A stretch of DNA of 64,000 nucleotides from Streptomyces deccanensis (lineage in GTDB: Bacteria; Actinomycetota; Actinomycetes; Streptomycetales; Streptomycetaceae). The notes beneath the pieces were generated by a model. It had not been told where the DNA came from. It did no database searches and saw only the letters and a list, made by a program, of their open reading frames with translations. Shown piece by piece: positions 48,399 through 56,440 of this stretch (positions within the stretch are counted from its first letter, which is position 1; each line of letters opens with the position of its first letter). The stretch is from contig NZ_CP092431.1 of assembly GCF_022385335.1 (NCBI RefSeq), positions 1,302,001 through 1,366,000 of the forward strand, given 5' to 3'. A program made the position numbers and the translations under genes.

Positions 48399-50692
48399 CC
48401 GGGGAGCACCCCCGCACCGGCTCCTTCCACCCCTCCCCCGTCGGCGAGGACCTCGTCGACGGGGTGCCGTGGCGCCCGGAGGAGCACGGTCCCGCCGCCC
48501 CGACGGTCCCCGGGGCCGACGGCCGCACCCGTACGCTCGGCGTCCCGACGCCGTCGGCCGCCACGGCCCCGGTGCCGGTCCCGCTGCCCGACACCGCCGC
48601 GCCGCTGGACACGCCCCAGCCGTTGCGGTCGCACGGCTGCTGGTACCCGTCGGTGGACCCGAGCGGCCGGTACGTCGCGTTCATCTGCGACCGGGGCGGG
48701 GTGCCGCAGCTGTGGACCGGACCGGTCGGCGGGGACGAGGTGCATCTGCTGGACTCCGATCCCCACCCGGTCAAGGAGGTGGCCTGGTCGCCCGACGGCC
48801 GCTGGATCGCCTACACCACGGCCCCCGGCGGCGGCGAGCACACCAGGGTGCTGTGCGTACGGCCCGACGGCACCGGACGGCGCGTCCTGGCCGGTGCCGA
48901 ACCGGGCAGCTCCGCCTACCTGGGCTGCTGGCAGCACGACGGTACGGCCGTCGCCGTCACCGTCGCCGAACCGGTCCTCACCCCGGGCGGCGCCGACGGG
49001 GAGGAGGGGGCCGCTCCCACGGGGCCCGGCCTCGCCGATCCGGACACCTACACCGCCCCCCGCCCGGCTGGCTGGGCCACCCGCGACGGCCGGGCCGTGC
49101 TGCTGGGCGGCCCGCACCACGGCGACGCCGGCCCCGGGGCCGACCGGGAGACGGAAGGCCCCGAGGCCCACGGCACGGGGACGCCCGGCGCCCGGGAGAA
49201 GGACGGCGAGACGGCCCGGGAGACGGCGTCGGGCGGAGGGCTGGCCGCCTATCTGGTCGACCCCCTGGGCGTGGCGGCGCCCACCCTGGTCGCGGTGGAA
49301 CGCGGCGCCGCGACCCTGCGCGTGTGCGACCTCAGCAGGGACGGACGGCTCGCGCTCGTGCGCCGGGGACCGCGCGGCCGTCGCGAGGCCCTCGTCGTAC
49401 GGACCGGCGATCTGCGGACCGTCTTCGCCCTGCACGTCGCCGACGGCGACCCCTGGATCGGCCGGTTCTCCCCGGACGGTACGACGCTGTGGCTGCGCAG
49501 CGACGCGGCACGCGAGTTCGCCGCGCTGTTCGCGGTCCGCCTCGACGCCGAGGGCGCCTCGCTGGGGCTGACCGTCGCCGCCGAGCGCGCGGACTGCGGC
49601 CTGGAGCTGCTGGCGCTCGGCCACGACGGGTACACCGCCGCCCTGGCCTGGAACGTACGCGGCGCCACCGAGCTGGAGGTCACCTCGGTGTCCCCGACGT
49701 CCGCCGGGGAGGCCCGGGTCGGGCCGTCGCGGACGGTGTCGCTGCCGCACGAGGTGGTGACGCGTATCCCGCAGGTCGGCGGGCGTGCGGGACTGGTGCT
49801 GGCCCTGTCCGGCTCCCAGCGCCGCCCCGGGGTGTGGTGGTTCCCCGACGGCACCGCGCGGCGGACCGCTTGGTCGTCGCGGGACGAGGACGCCGTCCCG
49901 CCCGGCCGGCCGCCGGTGCGTCCGGTGCCGCTGCGGCCGGTCGCGCGGGACGGACTGCCGCTGAGCGGCTGGTACTACCGGGCTCCGGACCGGGGCGCCG
50001 GTGAGCCCGCGCCCTGTGTGATCCATCTGCACGGCGGGCCGGAGGAGCAGGAGCGCCCGGTGTTCAACCCGCTCTACCACGAGCTGCTGGGCCGGGGGCT
50101 CGACGTGTTCGCCCCGGACGTGCGCGGCTCGTCGGGGCACGGCCGCTCGTTCGTCGACGCCGACCTCGGCACGGGCCGGTTCGCCGCGATCGAGGACGTG
50201 GCCGCCTGCGCGGCCCATGTCGTCGTCGCCGGTCTCGCCGACCCCCGGCGGCTGGCCGTCATGGGGCGCTCCTACGGCGGCTATCTGGTGATGGCCTCAC
50301 TCGTGTGGCACCCGGACCTCTTCCGCACCGGCGTCGCGGCCTGCGGCATGTCCGACTTCGCGACCTTCTACGCCGGTACGGAGCCGTGGATCGCGGAGTC
50401 GGCCGCGCACAAGTACGGCCACCCGGAGCACGACCGCGAACTGCTGCACGCGCTGTCCCCGATGACCCGCGTGGACGCCCTGCGCGTCCCCGTCCTCACG
50501 GTCCACGGCGAGCACGACACCAATGTGCCGCTCGGCGAGTCCGAGCAGTTCGTCCGGGCGGCCCGGGAACGCGGACTGCGGGCCGAACTGCTGCTGCTGC
50601 GCGACGAGGGCCACGACTTCCTACGCGCGGACAGCCGCAGGCTCTTCCGCCGGACCGCCGCCGACTGGCTCCAGCGCCACATCGCCGAGTAG
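48371..50692 (+). CDS. S9-family (prolyl oligopeptidase-like) serine peptidase
   Basis: A 773-residue peptidase, probably cytoplasmic, with no signal peptide. The first 500 residues are beta-propeller-like with WSPDGRWIAYTTAPGG and similar TolB-type repeats; the C-terminal alpha/beta hydrolase has the oxyanion segment HLHGGPEEQERPVF and the triad Ser634 (MGRSYGGYLVM), Asp716 (GEHDTNVP) and His748 (DEGHDFL). A Gly/Glu-rich insertion lies near 255-290. The start is uncertain: ATG 48371 has GGAG close by, and GTG 48395 overlaps the previous stop. It overlaps the amidotransferase gene, so it is co-translated; it may trim or recycle the small peptide or dipeptide made by the locus. Confidence 0.88.
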   Translation: MAANARNQVTGEHPRTGSFHPSPVGEDLVDGVPWRPEEHGPAAPTVPGADGRTRTLGVPTPSAATAPVPVPLPDTAAPLDTPQPLRSHGCWYPSVDPSGRYVAFICDRGGVPQLWTGPVGGDEVHLLDSDPHPVKEVAWSPDGRWIAYTTAPGGGEHTRVLCVRPDGTGRRVLAGAEPGSSAYLGCWQHDGTAVAVTVAEPVLTPGGADGEEGAAPTGPGLADPDTYTAPRPAGWATRDGRAVLLGGPHHGDAGPGADRETEGPEAHGTGTPGAREKDGETARETASGGGLAAYLVDPLGVAAPTLVAVERGAATLRVCDLSRDGRLALVRRGPRGRREALVVRTGDLRTVFALHVADGDPWIGRFSPDGTTLWLRSDAAREFAALFAVRLDAEGASLGLTVAAERADCGLELLALGHDGYTAALAWNVRGATELEVTSVSPTSAGEARVGPSRTVSLPHEVVTRIPQVGGRAGLVLALSGSQRRPGVWWFPDGTARRTAWSSRDEDAVPPGRPPVRPVPLRPVARDGLPLSGWYYRAPDRGAGEPAPCVIHLHGGPEEQERPVFNPLYHELLGRGLDVFAPDVRGSSGHGRSFVDADLGTGRFAAIEDVAACAAHVVVAGLADPRRLAVMGRSYGGYLVMASLVWHPDLFRTGVAACGMSDFATFYAGTEPWIAESAAHKYGHPEHDRELLHALSPMTRVDALRVPVLTVHGEHDTNVPLGESEQFVRAARERGLRAELLLLRDEGHDFLRADSRRLFRRTAADWLQRHIAE

Positions 50693-50711
50693 GGCCGCCG
50701 GCGCCCCCTGG

Positions 50712-51122
50712 TCAGGGCAGACGGCGGACGGCGAGGAGGAGCAGGCGCGGAAGGCGGCGGGTGGTCCAGGCGGCGGCCAGGGCGAGCACGGCGCCGGCGG
50801 CGACATCGCTCGGGAAGTGGGCCCCGCTCCGCACCCGCTCGACGGCCACGAGCGGCGGCCTGCGCCGGTCGATCACCTGCTTGCCGATCACGTTGGAGCC
50901 CACCTGGGCCAGCGTCATCGCCGCCAGGCCCGTCGCCGCCGCCCGTCGGCCGCGCCCACCGCCCCATCAGGCCATCACCGTGGCCGCCGCGCACCAGAGC
51001 TTGGCGCTCTCGGCCGTCTCCTCCACCGCCCACAGCGGCTTGCCCACGCGCACGGGGTCCCAGGCCGCCAGCCGCTTGGCGAGCCACCGGTCCCCCGCAC
51101 GAAGCCCGGCCGACACTCTCAT
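50712..51122 (-). pseudogene. PAP2-family phosphatase, broken by a stop codon and an internal deletion
   Basis: The gene starts at an ATG with TGGAG and reads LRAGDRWLAKRLAAWDP and AVEETAESAKLWCAAATVMA, where a TGA at 50967-50969 interrupts the frame. In the same frame it resumes with WGGGRGRRAAATGLAAMTLA, then GKQVIDRRRP (motif 1, K-x6-RP) and RSGAHFPSDVAAG (motif 3, R-x-x-x-x-H-x-x-x-D). The PSGH motif 2 region of about 45 residues is missing between them. Active phosphatases need all three motifs, so this is a pseudogene even if the stop were read through. Family length is about 190-230 residues; only 136 codons remain. Confidence 0.8.
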
Positions 51123-51230
51123 GCTCCAGGTATGCCCCGACCGCCCCTCGGTCGCGCGAGGCGGTGCGCCCGAGGGGCGGGGCGGTCGGCTCCGGCGGGG
51201 CGCACGGGCCGACCCGAGCATGCGTTCACC

Positions 51231-51271
51231 CCTTCCTTCGTTCGTTCCTTCGTTCCCTCGTTCGTTCATTC
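51231..51271. repeat. Tetranucleotide ttcg/gttc simple repeat
   Basis: Irregular tandem ttcgttc and ttccttcg units fill the gap between the PAP2 remnant and the DUF5709 gene stop. A short slippage-prone tract; no function is visible. Confidence 0.75.
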
Positions 51272-51754
51272 CTCCGGCGGTTCCACCGGCGGCAGCCGGT
51301 CGTCGGGGACCACGTGCATCGCCGCCTCCTCGGCGCCCGCCGCTCCGCCGTCGATGCCCTCGTCCTCGGCGACCAGTTCCTTGGTGGTGTCCGTCCGGAC
51401 GCCCTCGTCGGGAGCGACGAGACGGCCGGCGCGGTCCGATCCGGCCTCCGGGTCGACGGGCTCGCCCTCGCCGCCGGGGAGGTCGCCGATGCCGTCCCCG
51501 AGCGGGACCTCCACGTCGGGCTCCTCCTGCCGCAGTCTGTCGTCGAGCGACTCGCCCTCGTGCTGCTCGGCGGCCGTGGTGCCGCTCTTGGTGACGCCCA
51601 GCGGCCTCTCCGGCGGCGAATAGCCCTCGTCCAGCATGTCGTCGTACGTGCGTTCGTCGATCGCGTCCTGGAGATCCAGCGGGGAGGCGTCCTCCTGCTC
51701 CTCGTTGCCACCGGTGGGCTGGTAGGCGTCGTCCGCCAGGTTCTCGTCGCTCAT
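51266..51754 (-). CDS. DUF5709-domain acidic protein
   Basis: A 162-residue, very acidic and probably disordered protein of the actinobacterial DUF5709 family, recognised by LDLQDAIDERTYDDMLDEGY followed by SPPERPLGVTKSGTTAAEQ, LDDRLRQEEPDV and the C-terminal MHVVPDDRLPP. Family members are frequent in Streptomyces and resemble hydrophilin-like stress proteins; no biochemical role is established. It is monocistronic, divergent from the CYP152 gene across a 192-bp gap. Confidence 0.85.
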   Translation of the reverse strand: MSDENLADDAYQPTGGNEEQEDASPLDLQDAIDERTYDDMLDEGYSPPERPLGVTKSGTTAAEQHEGESLDDRLRQEEPDVEVPLGDGIGDLPGGEGEPVDPEAGSDRAGRLVAPDEGVRTDTTKELVAEDEGIDGGAAGAEEAAMHVVPDDRLPPVEPPEE

Positions 51755-51946
51755 GATCGCCTCCGAGGGGTCGGTCGGCCGGTTCGTGTCTCCGTGCGGA
51801 GTACCGAGTTCCGCGGGGTGTCACACCTCTGTGCGGTGATCGCCGCCGCGTGGCGTCGGGCGTCCGTGCGGGGCGCGCTTCGGCCATCCGTGCGGTGCCC
51901 GCGCCGCCCGCGTTACCGGCCGAGCCGGGCGGGCACTCGGGTCGGC

Positions 51947-53215
51947 ATGAATCCCAGTCCTCGCACTCCCCTGGTCGACAGTTCGCTCGCGGCCCTGGTC
52001 AAGGGGTACACCTGGCTGCCCGAGCGCCGGCGCCGCAGCACCGGTCCCCTGGTCCGCGCCCGCCTGATGGGACAGCACACCGTCGCCCTGTGGGGCCCGG
52101 AGGCCGTGCGGTTCTTCTACGACGAGCGGCACGTGGAACGGGCGAACGCGTTGCCCGGCCCGGTGCTGAGCACCCTGTTCGGCCACGGAGCCGTGCACAC
52201 CCTGGACGGTCCGGCCCATCGCGTGCGCAAGGAGCTGTTCCTTTCGCTGCTCACCGGCCCGCAGGCCGTCGCGGGCCTGGTGGAGCGGGTCGCCGAGGCC
52301 TGGGACGCGGCCGTGGAGTCGTGGCCCGGCCGGCGCTCGGTCGTGCTGTTCGACGAGGCGAGCCGGGTGCTCGCGCTGGGTGTCTGCCGGTGGGCCGGGA
52401 TCCCCCTGGACGAGGCCGCCGCCGTCGACACGGCCCGGGACATGGTCGCCATGGTCGACGGCTTCGCCACCCCGGGGCCCCGGCACTGGCGGGCCCGCCG
52501 GGCCCGCAGTCGCAGCGAGGCCTGGCTGGCGGGTCTGGTGCGGGACGTCCGGGAGGGCGCCGCCACCGCGCCGGCCGGGTCGCCGCTGGACGTGGTGGTC
52601 CGGCACCTGGACGCCGACGGTCTGCCGCTCGACCCGCACCTGGCCGCGGTGGAACTCCTCAATATCGTCCGCCCCACCGTCGCGGTGTGCTGGTTCGTCA
52701 CCTACGCCGGTCACGCGCTGCGGCTGCGGCCCGACGTGCGGGAGCGGCTGGCCGAGGACGACCCCGACTACGCCGTGGCGTTCGCCCACGAGCTGCGGCG
52801 CTTCTACCCGTTCGCGCCCTTCGTCGGCGGGCTGGCCGTCACCGACCTGGAGTGGCGCGGCGAGCCGATCCCGGCGGGCGCGATGGTCCTGCTCGACCTG
52901 TACGGGCAGAACCACGACCCCGAGCTGTGGGACCTGCCGTACACCTTCGAACCACAGCGCTTCCTGGAGCGGCCGCCGCAGCGCGACGACCTGGTGCCGC
53001 AGGGCGGCGGCGACCGCGCCGCCGGTCATCGCTGCCCCGGCGAGGACGTCACCGTGGCGCTGCTGCGGGCCCTGGGGCCGCGGCTGGCCCGGCTCACGTA
53101 CGACGTGCCCGCCCAGGACCTGCGGATCCCGCTGACGCGGATGCCGGCGCGGGTGCGCAGCGGTTTCGTCATGGAGTCGGTCCGCGTCCCGACACGGGTG
53201 CACGCGTCCGGGTAG
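51947..53215 (+). CDS. CYP152-type cytochrome P450 peroxygenase
   Basis: A 422-residue P450 of the fatty-acid peroxygenase group. The heme-binding segment is QGGGDRAAGHRCPGEDVTVA with Cys363. In the I helix the usual acid-alcohol pair is replaced by Arg242-Pro243 (LLNIVRPTVAVCWFVTYAGH), the hallmark of CYP152 enzymes, where the substrate carboxylate supplies the acid-base group and H2O2 is the oxidant. HELRRFYPFAPFVGG is also family-typical. Such enzymes hydroxylate or decarboxylate long-chain fatty acids without redox partners; none are encoded nearby. The ATG has only a weak ribosome site (ggcac), so the start is moderately certain. Confidence 0.92.
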   Translation: MNPSPRTPLVDSSLAALVKGYTWLPERRRRSTGPLVRARLMGQHTVALWGPEAVRFFYDERHVERANALPGPVLSTLFGHGAVHTLDGPAHRVRKELFLSLLTGPQAVAGLVERVAEAWDAAVESWPGRRSVVLFDEASRVLALGVCRWAGIPLDEAAAVDTARDMVAMVDGFATPGPRHWRARRARSRSEAWLAGLVRDVREGAATAPAGSPLDVVVRHLDADGLPLDPHLAAVELLNIVRPTVAVCWFVTYAGHALRLRPDVRERLAEDDPDYAVAFAHELRRFYPFAPFVGGLAVTDLEWRGEPIPAGAMVLLDLYGQNHDPELWDLPYTFEPQRFLERPPQRDDLVPQGGGDRAAGHRCPGEDVTVALLRALGPRLARLTYDVPAQDLRIPLTRMPARVRSGFVMESVRVPTRVHASG

Positions 53216-53237
53216 GCCACGGCGCACCACGCGTCCC

Positions 53238-53259
53238 CGCCCCGCTCCCAGGAGCGGGG
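53238..53259 (+). terminator. GC-rich hairpin after the CYP152 gene
   Basis: The perfect inverted repeat gccccgctcc-ca-ggagcggggc lies 23 bp after the P450 stop, a compact stem with a two-base nominal loop. It also lies downstream of the convergent SDR gene. Confidence 0.7.
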
Positions 53260-53382
53260 CGAGCACGGGCACCCGCACCGCGCCTCCAACGGCGCCGATG
53301 CCCCCGCGACTTCGATGCCCCTCCACGCCTCCCGTGCCCCCGGCGGCCTCCAGGGGCTTCGGTGGCTCGCGGGGGCTTCGGG

Positions 53383-54372
53383 TCAGGTCGTGGTCAGTTC
53401 GCGGCCGATTTTGCGTCCCGCGGCGGCCACGCCCGCGCCCACCACCGCGACGGCGGCCGTGCGGCGCAGTGCCGTGCGGCGTCGGCCGCCCCAGCCTCCG
53501 TGCACGGCTCCCTCGCCGGGAGCGGGGACGTGCAGCGCTCCATGCGTGGCCGGCGCCTCCTCGTCGTGGGACAGATGGGTCCTGTCGGTCTGCCGGGCCA
53601 TCACCCGCTCCGCCAGGGCCGGGTTCTTGCGCGCCCTGCGCACCAGGGCCCGCCCGGCGGGGCCGACCACCACTTCACGGTGCGGGTGACGGACCAGGTC
53701 GACGACGGCCTTGGCGACCCGCTCGGGGCTGTAGACGGGCGGCATCGCGACCACCTTGCGCCCGGTGTAGTTGGCCGACTGCTCGAAGTGCGGCGTGTCG
53801 ATGGTCGCGGGCATCACCGTGCACACCCGGACACCCTTCGCCCCTTCCACCCGCAGCTGCTGCCGCAGACTCGACCCGAAGCCCTGGACGGCGTGTTTGG
53901 ACATGCTGTACGGGTGGCTGTACGGCTGGGCCACGGCTCCCACGATCGAGGAGATGTTGACCAGCGTGCCCCGCCCCTGCGCCCGCATCACCGGCAGAGC
54001 CGCCCGCGCCCCGTGCACGTAGCCCATCACATTGACGTCCAGGACCCGGCGGAAGTCCTCCAGCGGTACGTCCTCGAACCGGCCGAAGGCGTTGACGGCG
54101 GCGTTGTTGACCCAGACGTCGATCCGGCCGAACTCCCGCACCGCGCGCCTCGCCAGGTCGTCGACCGCCTTGGCATCGGTCATGTCGGTCGGCACGACCA
54201 GTGTCCGCGCCCCGCGGTGCCTCTCGCACTCCTGAGCGGTCGCCTCCAGCGCCTCCTCGCGGCGGGCGGCCAGCACCACGGCGCAGCCCTTGCGTGCGAA
54301 GGCCTCGGCGGTGGCCCTGCCGATCCCGCTGGACGCTCCCGTCACCACCACGACGTGTTCCCTCAGTCGCAT
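53383..54372 (-). CDS. SDR-family oxidoreductase with a C-terminal extension
   Basis: A 329-residue short-chain dehydrogenase with the NAD(P) motif TGASSGIGRATAEAF, VNNAAVNAFGRFEDVP, Ser in LVNISSIVGAVAQPYSH and the catalytic Tyr-x3-Lys in YSMSKHAVQGFG. Beyond the fold (after about residue 250) there is a basic, Gly/His-rich tail ending in a weakly hydrophobic segment (AAVAVVGAGVAAAGRKIG), which may associate with the membrane. This arrangement occurs in the general-stress SDR group. A GGGTAC box at 54430-54435 on the minus strand hints at sigma-B-type control but lacks a well-spaced upstream box. Confidence 0.88.
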   Translation of the reverse strand: MRLREHVVVVTGASSGIGRATAEAFARKGCAVVLAARREEALEATAQECERHRGARTLVVPTDMTDAKAVDDLARRAVREFGRIDVWVNNAAVNAFGRFEDVPLEDFRRVLDVNVMGYVHGARAALPVMRAQGRGTLVNISSIVGAVAQPYSHPYSMSKHAVQGFGSSLRQQLRVEGAKGVRVCTVMPATIDTPHFEQSANYTGRKVVAMPPVYSPERVAKAVVDLVRHPHREVVVGPAGRALVRRARKNPALAERVMARQTDRTHLSHDEEAPATHGALHVPAPGEGAVHGGWGGRRRTALRRTAAVAVVGAGVAAAGRKIGRELTTT

Positions 54373-54596
54373 CGCGTACCTCCTCAGGTCCGTCGTCCCG
54401 GACGTGTCGGGTCCGGCTCCGCGCCCCGAGTACCCGAAACGGCCGATTCACCTCGCCGACGGAGTACGACCCTCCGGTAGGCACGAACATCACGGCACGA
54501 ACACCACCCCGTTGCGGGGGTGGCGCCGGAGCGGCCGTGCGGTGAGGATGCTCCCTCGCGCCACGCATCCCGCTGTGGGTCGAAGGGGGCTGTCCG

Positions 54597-55502
54597 ATGG
54601 GTTCGCACGCGGCACCGAAACGTCGTGGACGCGCACTGTGGCCCTCCCTGTGTCTCCTGCCGCTGGTGGCGCTCGTCGGCATTCCCCGTGCCGAGGGAGC
54701 ACCGGTGTCGGCCGACGCCTGCCGTGTCGCGGGCACCGCGCTGCCCCGGGGCGACTGCGGGCCGTTCTGGCAGGTCCTGGCGGAGGACTTCGACGGCGAC
54801 CGGGTGCCGCTGGGCGGGTTCAGCGACTGCGACCACCGGGTCGACACCTCCGCCGCCCACTGCGGGGGCCTGCGCGGCGCGTACCGCGACAACTGGTGGG
54901 CGTACCCGACGGGTTGGCGCGACACGGCCAACGACCGGGGCCGGGACGTCGTCGGTGTCCACCACCCGGAGGACACCGTGAGCGTGGGCCCTGCGGAGAA
55001 CGGCGACGGCCGGATGTTCATCCGGATGTGGCGGCCCGCCGACGGGGGTCCCGTGCACGCTGCCGCGGTGGTACCCCGCGCGGTCATGCAGATGAAGTAC
55101 GGCAAGTACAGCGCCCGTATCAAGGTGACGAAGCTCGCCCCGGGATACAAGTCGGCCTGGCTGCACTACGGCGGGGGCTGCGAGATGGACCATCCCGAGG
55201 GTGAGTGGACGGGCGACCTCACCGCCTTCCACCATCCCTGCGGCGGCGGGGAGCAGGGCTACTTCCCGGGGAGCGACGACTGGACGCGGTGGCACACCGT
55301 GTCGACGGAGTGGACGCCCGGCCATGTGCGGTTCTTCGTGGACGGACGGCTGGTGGGGCACGACACCCGGAACGTGCCGGACCGGCCGCTGTCGTGGGTG
55401 CTGCAGAACGAGAGCGCCCTGGAGGGGCCGGGCGCGGCCCCGGGCAGCAGCGCCCAGCTCGACATCACGTGGGTCGCGGCCTACGCGTACGGCTGGAAGT
55501 GA
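54597..55502 (+). CDS. Secreted GH16-like family protein
   Basis: A 301-residue exported protein: basic N-terminus, hydrophobic core LWPSLCLLPLVALVGIPRA and a probable cleavage near residue 36. The mature part has the GH16 jelly roll with the catalytic motif Glu196-x-Asp198-x-x-Glu201 (CEMDHPEGEW), preceded by GKYSARIKVTKLAPGYKSAW and followed by WHTVSTEWTPGHVRFFVDG. GH16 enzymes cleave beta-1,3/1,4-glucans, agars or related polymers, or transglycosylate. Six cysteines in the first half suggest disulfides. It stands alone between the SDR and IclR genes; the ATG at 54597 lacks a strong ribosome site. Confidence 0.85.
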   Translation: MGSHAAPKRRGRALWPSLCLLPLVALVGIPRAEGAPVSADACRVAGTALPRGDCGPFWQVLAEDFDGDRVPLGGFSDCDHRVDTSAAHCGGLRGAYRDNWWAYPTGWRDTANDRGRDVVGVHHPEDTVSVGPAENGDGRMFIRMWRPADGGPVHAAAVVPRAVMQMKYGKYSARIKVTKLAPGYKSAWLHYGGGCEMDHPEGEWTGDLTAFHHPCGGGEQGYFPGSDDWTRWHTVSTEWTPGHVRFFVDGRLVGHDTRNVPDRPLSWVLQNESALEGPGAAPGSSAQLDITWVAAYAYGWK

Positions 55503-55574
55503 TCGTCCCGCCGGTGCCCCCGTCCCGGCCGGGCGGAGTTTGCCCGGGGCGCGCGCCCGGCGCACGCTGGTCGT

Positions 55575-56339
55575 ATGGCTGCGCACGAAGGCCCCGGCCC
55601 CACACTCATCACCTCCGTGCAGCGGGCCTTCCGCCTGCTGGAGGCGGTGAGCGCCCACGAGAACGGCGCGCCCGCGAAACAGCTGGCGCGGGAGACGGGG
55701 CTGCCGCTGGCCACCGCCTACCACCTGCTGCGGACCCTCGTCCACGACGGCTACCTGCGGAAACTGGCCGACGGCGGGTTCGTCCTGGGCGACAAGGTGA
55801 CGGCCCTGCACACCACCGGCAGGGGTCAGGCACTGCTCAGCCGGGTCCGGCCGACGCTCGCCGCACTGCGGGACGAGCTGACCACCGCCGCGTACCTCAC
55901 CTTCTACGAGGACGGTGAGATCAGGGTCGCCGAGATCGTGGACAGCGCCCGGGCGCCCCGGGTGGACCTCTGGGTGGGGTTCGAGGACGCCGGGCACGCC
56001 ACCGCGCTGGGCAAGTCGGTGCTGCGCGAACTGGACGAGGAGTCCCGCAAGGACTACCTCTCCCGGCACCACCTCGCCGACCTCACTCCCCGGACCATCA
56101 CCGACGCCCCGGAACTGCTCCGCCGGCTGGACGACTCCCCCATCGCACCGGCCGTCACGGACCTGGAGGAGTACGCCCTCGGCACGGTCTGTGTCGCGGT
56201 GCCCGTCTACAGCGGCGACACGCTCGGCTCGCTCGGCGTCTCCCTGCGGGCGGACCGCCTCTCCCGGCTCGACGAGGTCCGGGCCCGGCTGCTCCCGACC
56301 GCGAGCCGGGTGACCAGGGGCCTGTCGCTCACTATCTGA
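55575..56339 (+). CDS. IclR-family transcriptional regulator
   Basis: A 254-residue regulator. The N-terminal winged helix contains ITSVQRAFRLLEAVSAHENG, PAKQLARETGLPLATAYHLL and DGYLRKLADGGFVLGDKV; the C-terminal effector domain has DAGHATALGKSVLRELDEES, TPRTITDAPELLRRLD and the conserved YALGTVCVAVPVYSGDTLGS. Such proteins repress or activate catabolic genes in response to small acids. No obvious target operon adjoins it; the GH16 gene upstream and phosphatase gene downstream are on the same strand but separated. The start ATG has only weak ribosome-site complementarity. Confidence 0.93.
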   Translation: MAAHEGPGPTLITSVQRAFRLLEAVSAHENGAPAKQLARETGLPLATAYHLLRTLVHDGYLRKLADGGFVLGDKVTALHTTGRGQALLSRVRPTLAALRDELTTAAYLTFYEDGEIRVAEIVDSARAPRVDLWVGFEDAGHATALGKSVLRELDEESRKDYLSRHHLADLTPRTITDAPELLRRLDDSPIAPAVTDLEEYALGTVCVAVPVYSGDTLGSLGVSLRADRLSRLDEVRARLLPTASRVTRGLSLTI

Positions 56340-56440
56340 AAATCGTCTCCTTGTGGCGCCCGCACCGATCCTCTTTCCTGGACCAAACGGACAATTCCGG
56401 AGTGCATGCTCCACGGACAGGTGAGGACTGCGGGCGAAAC

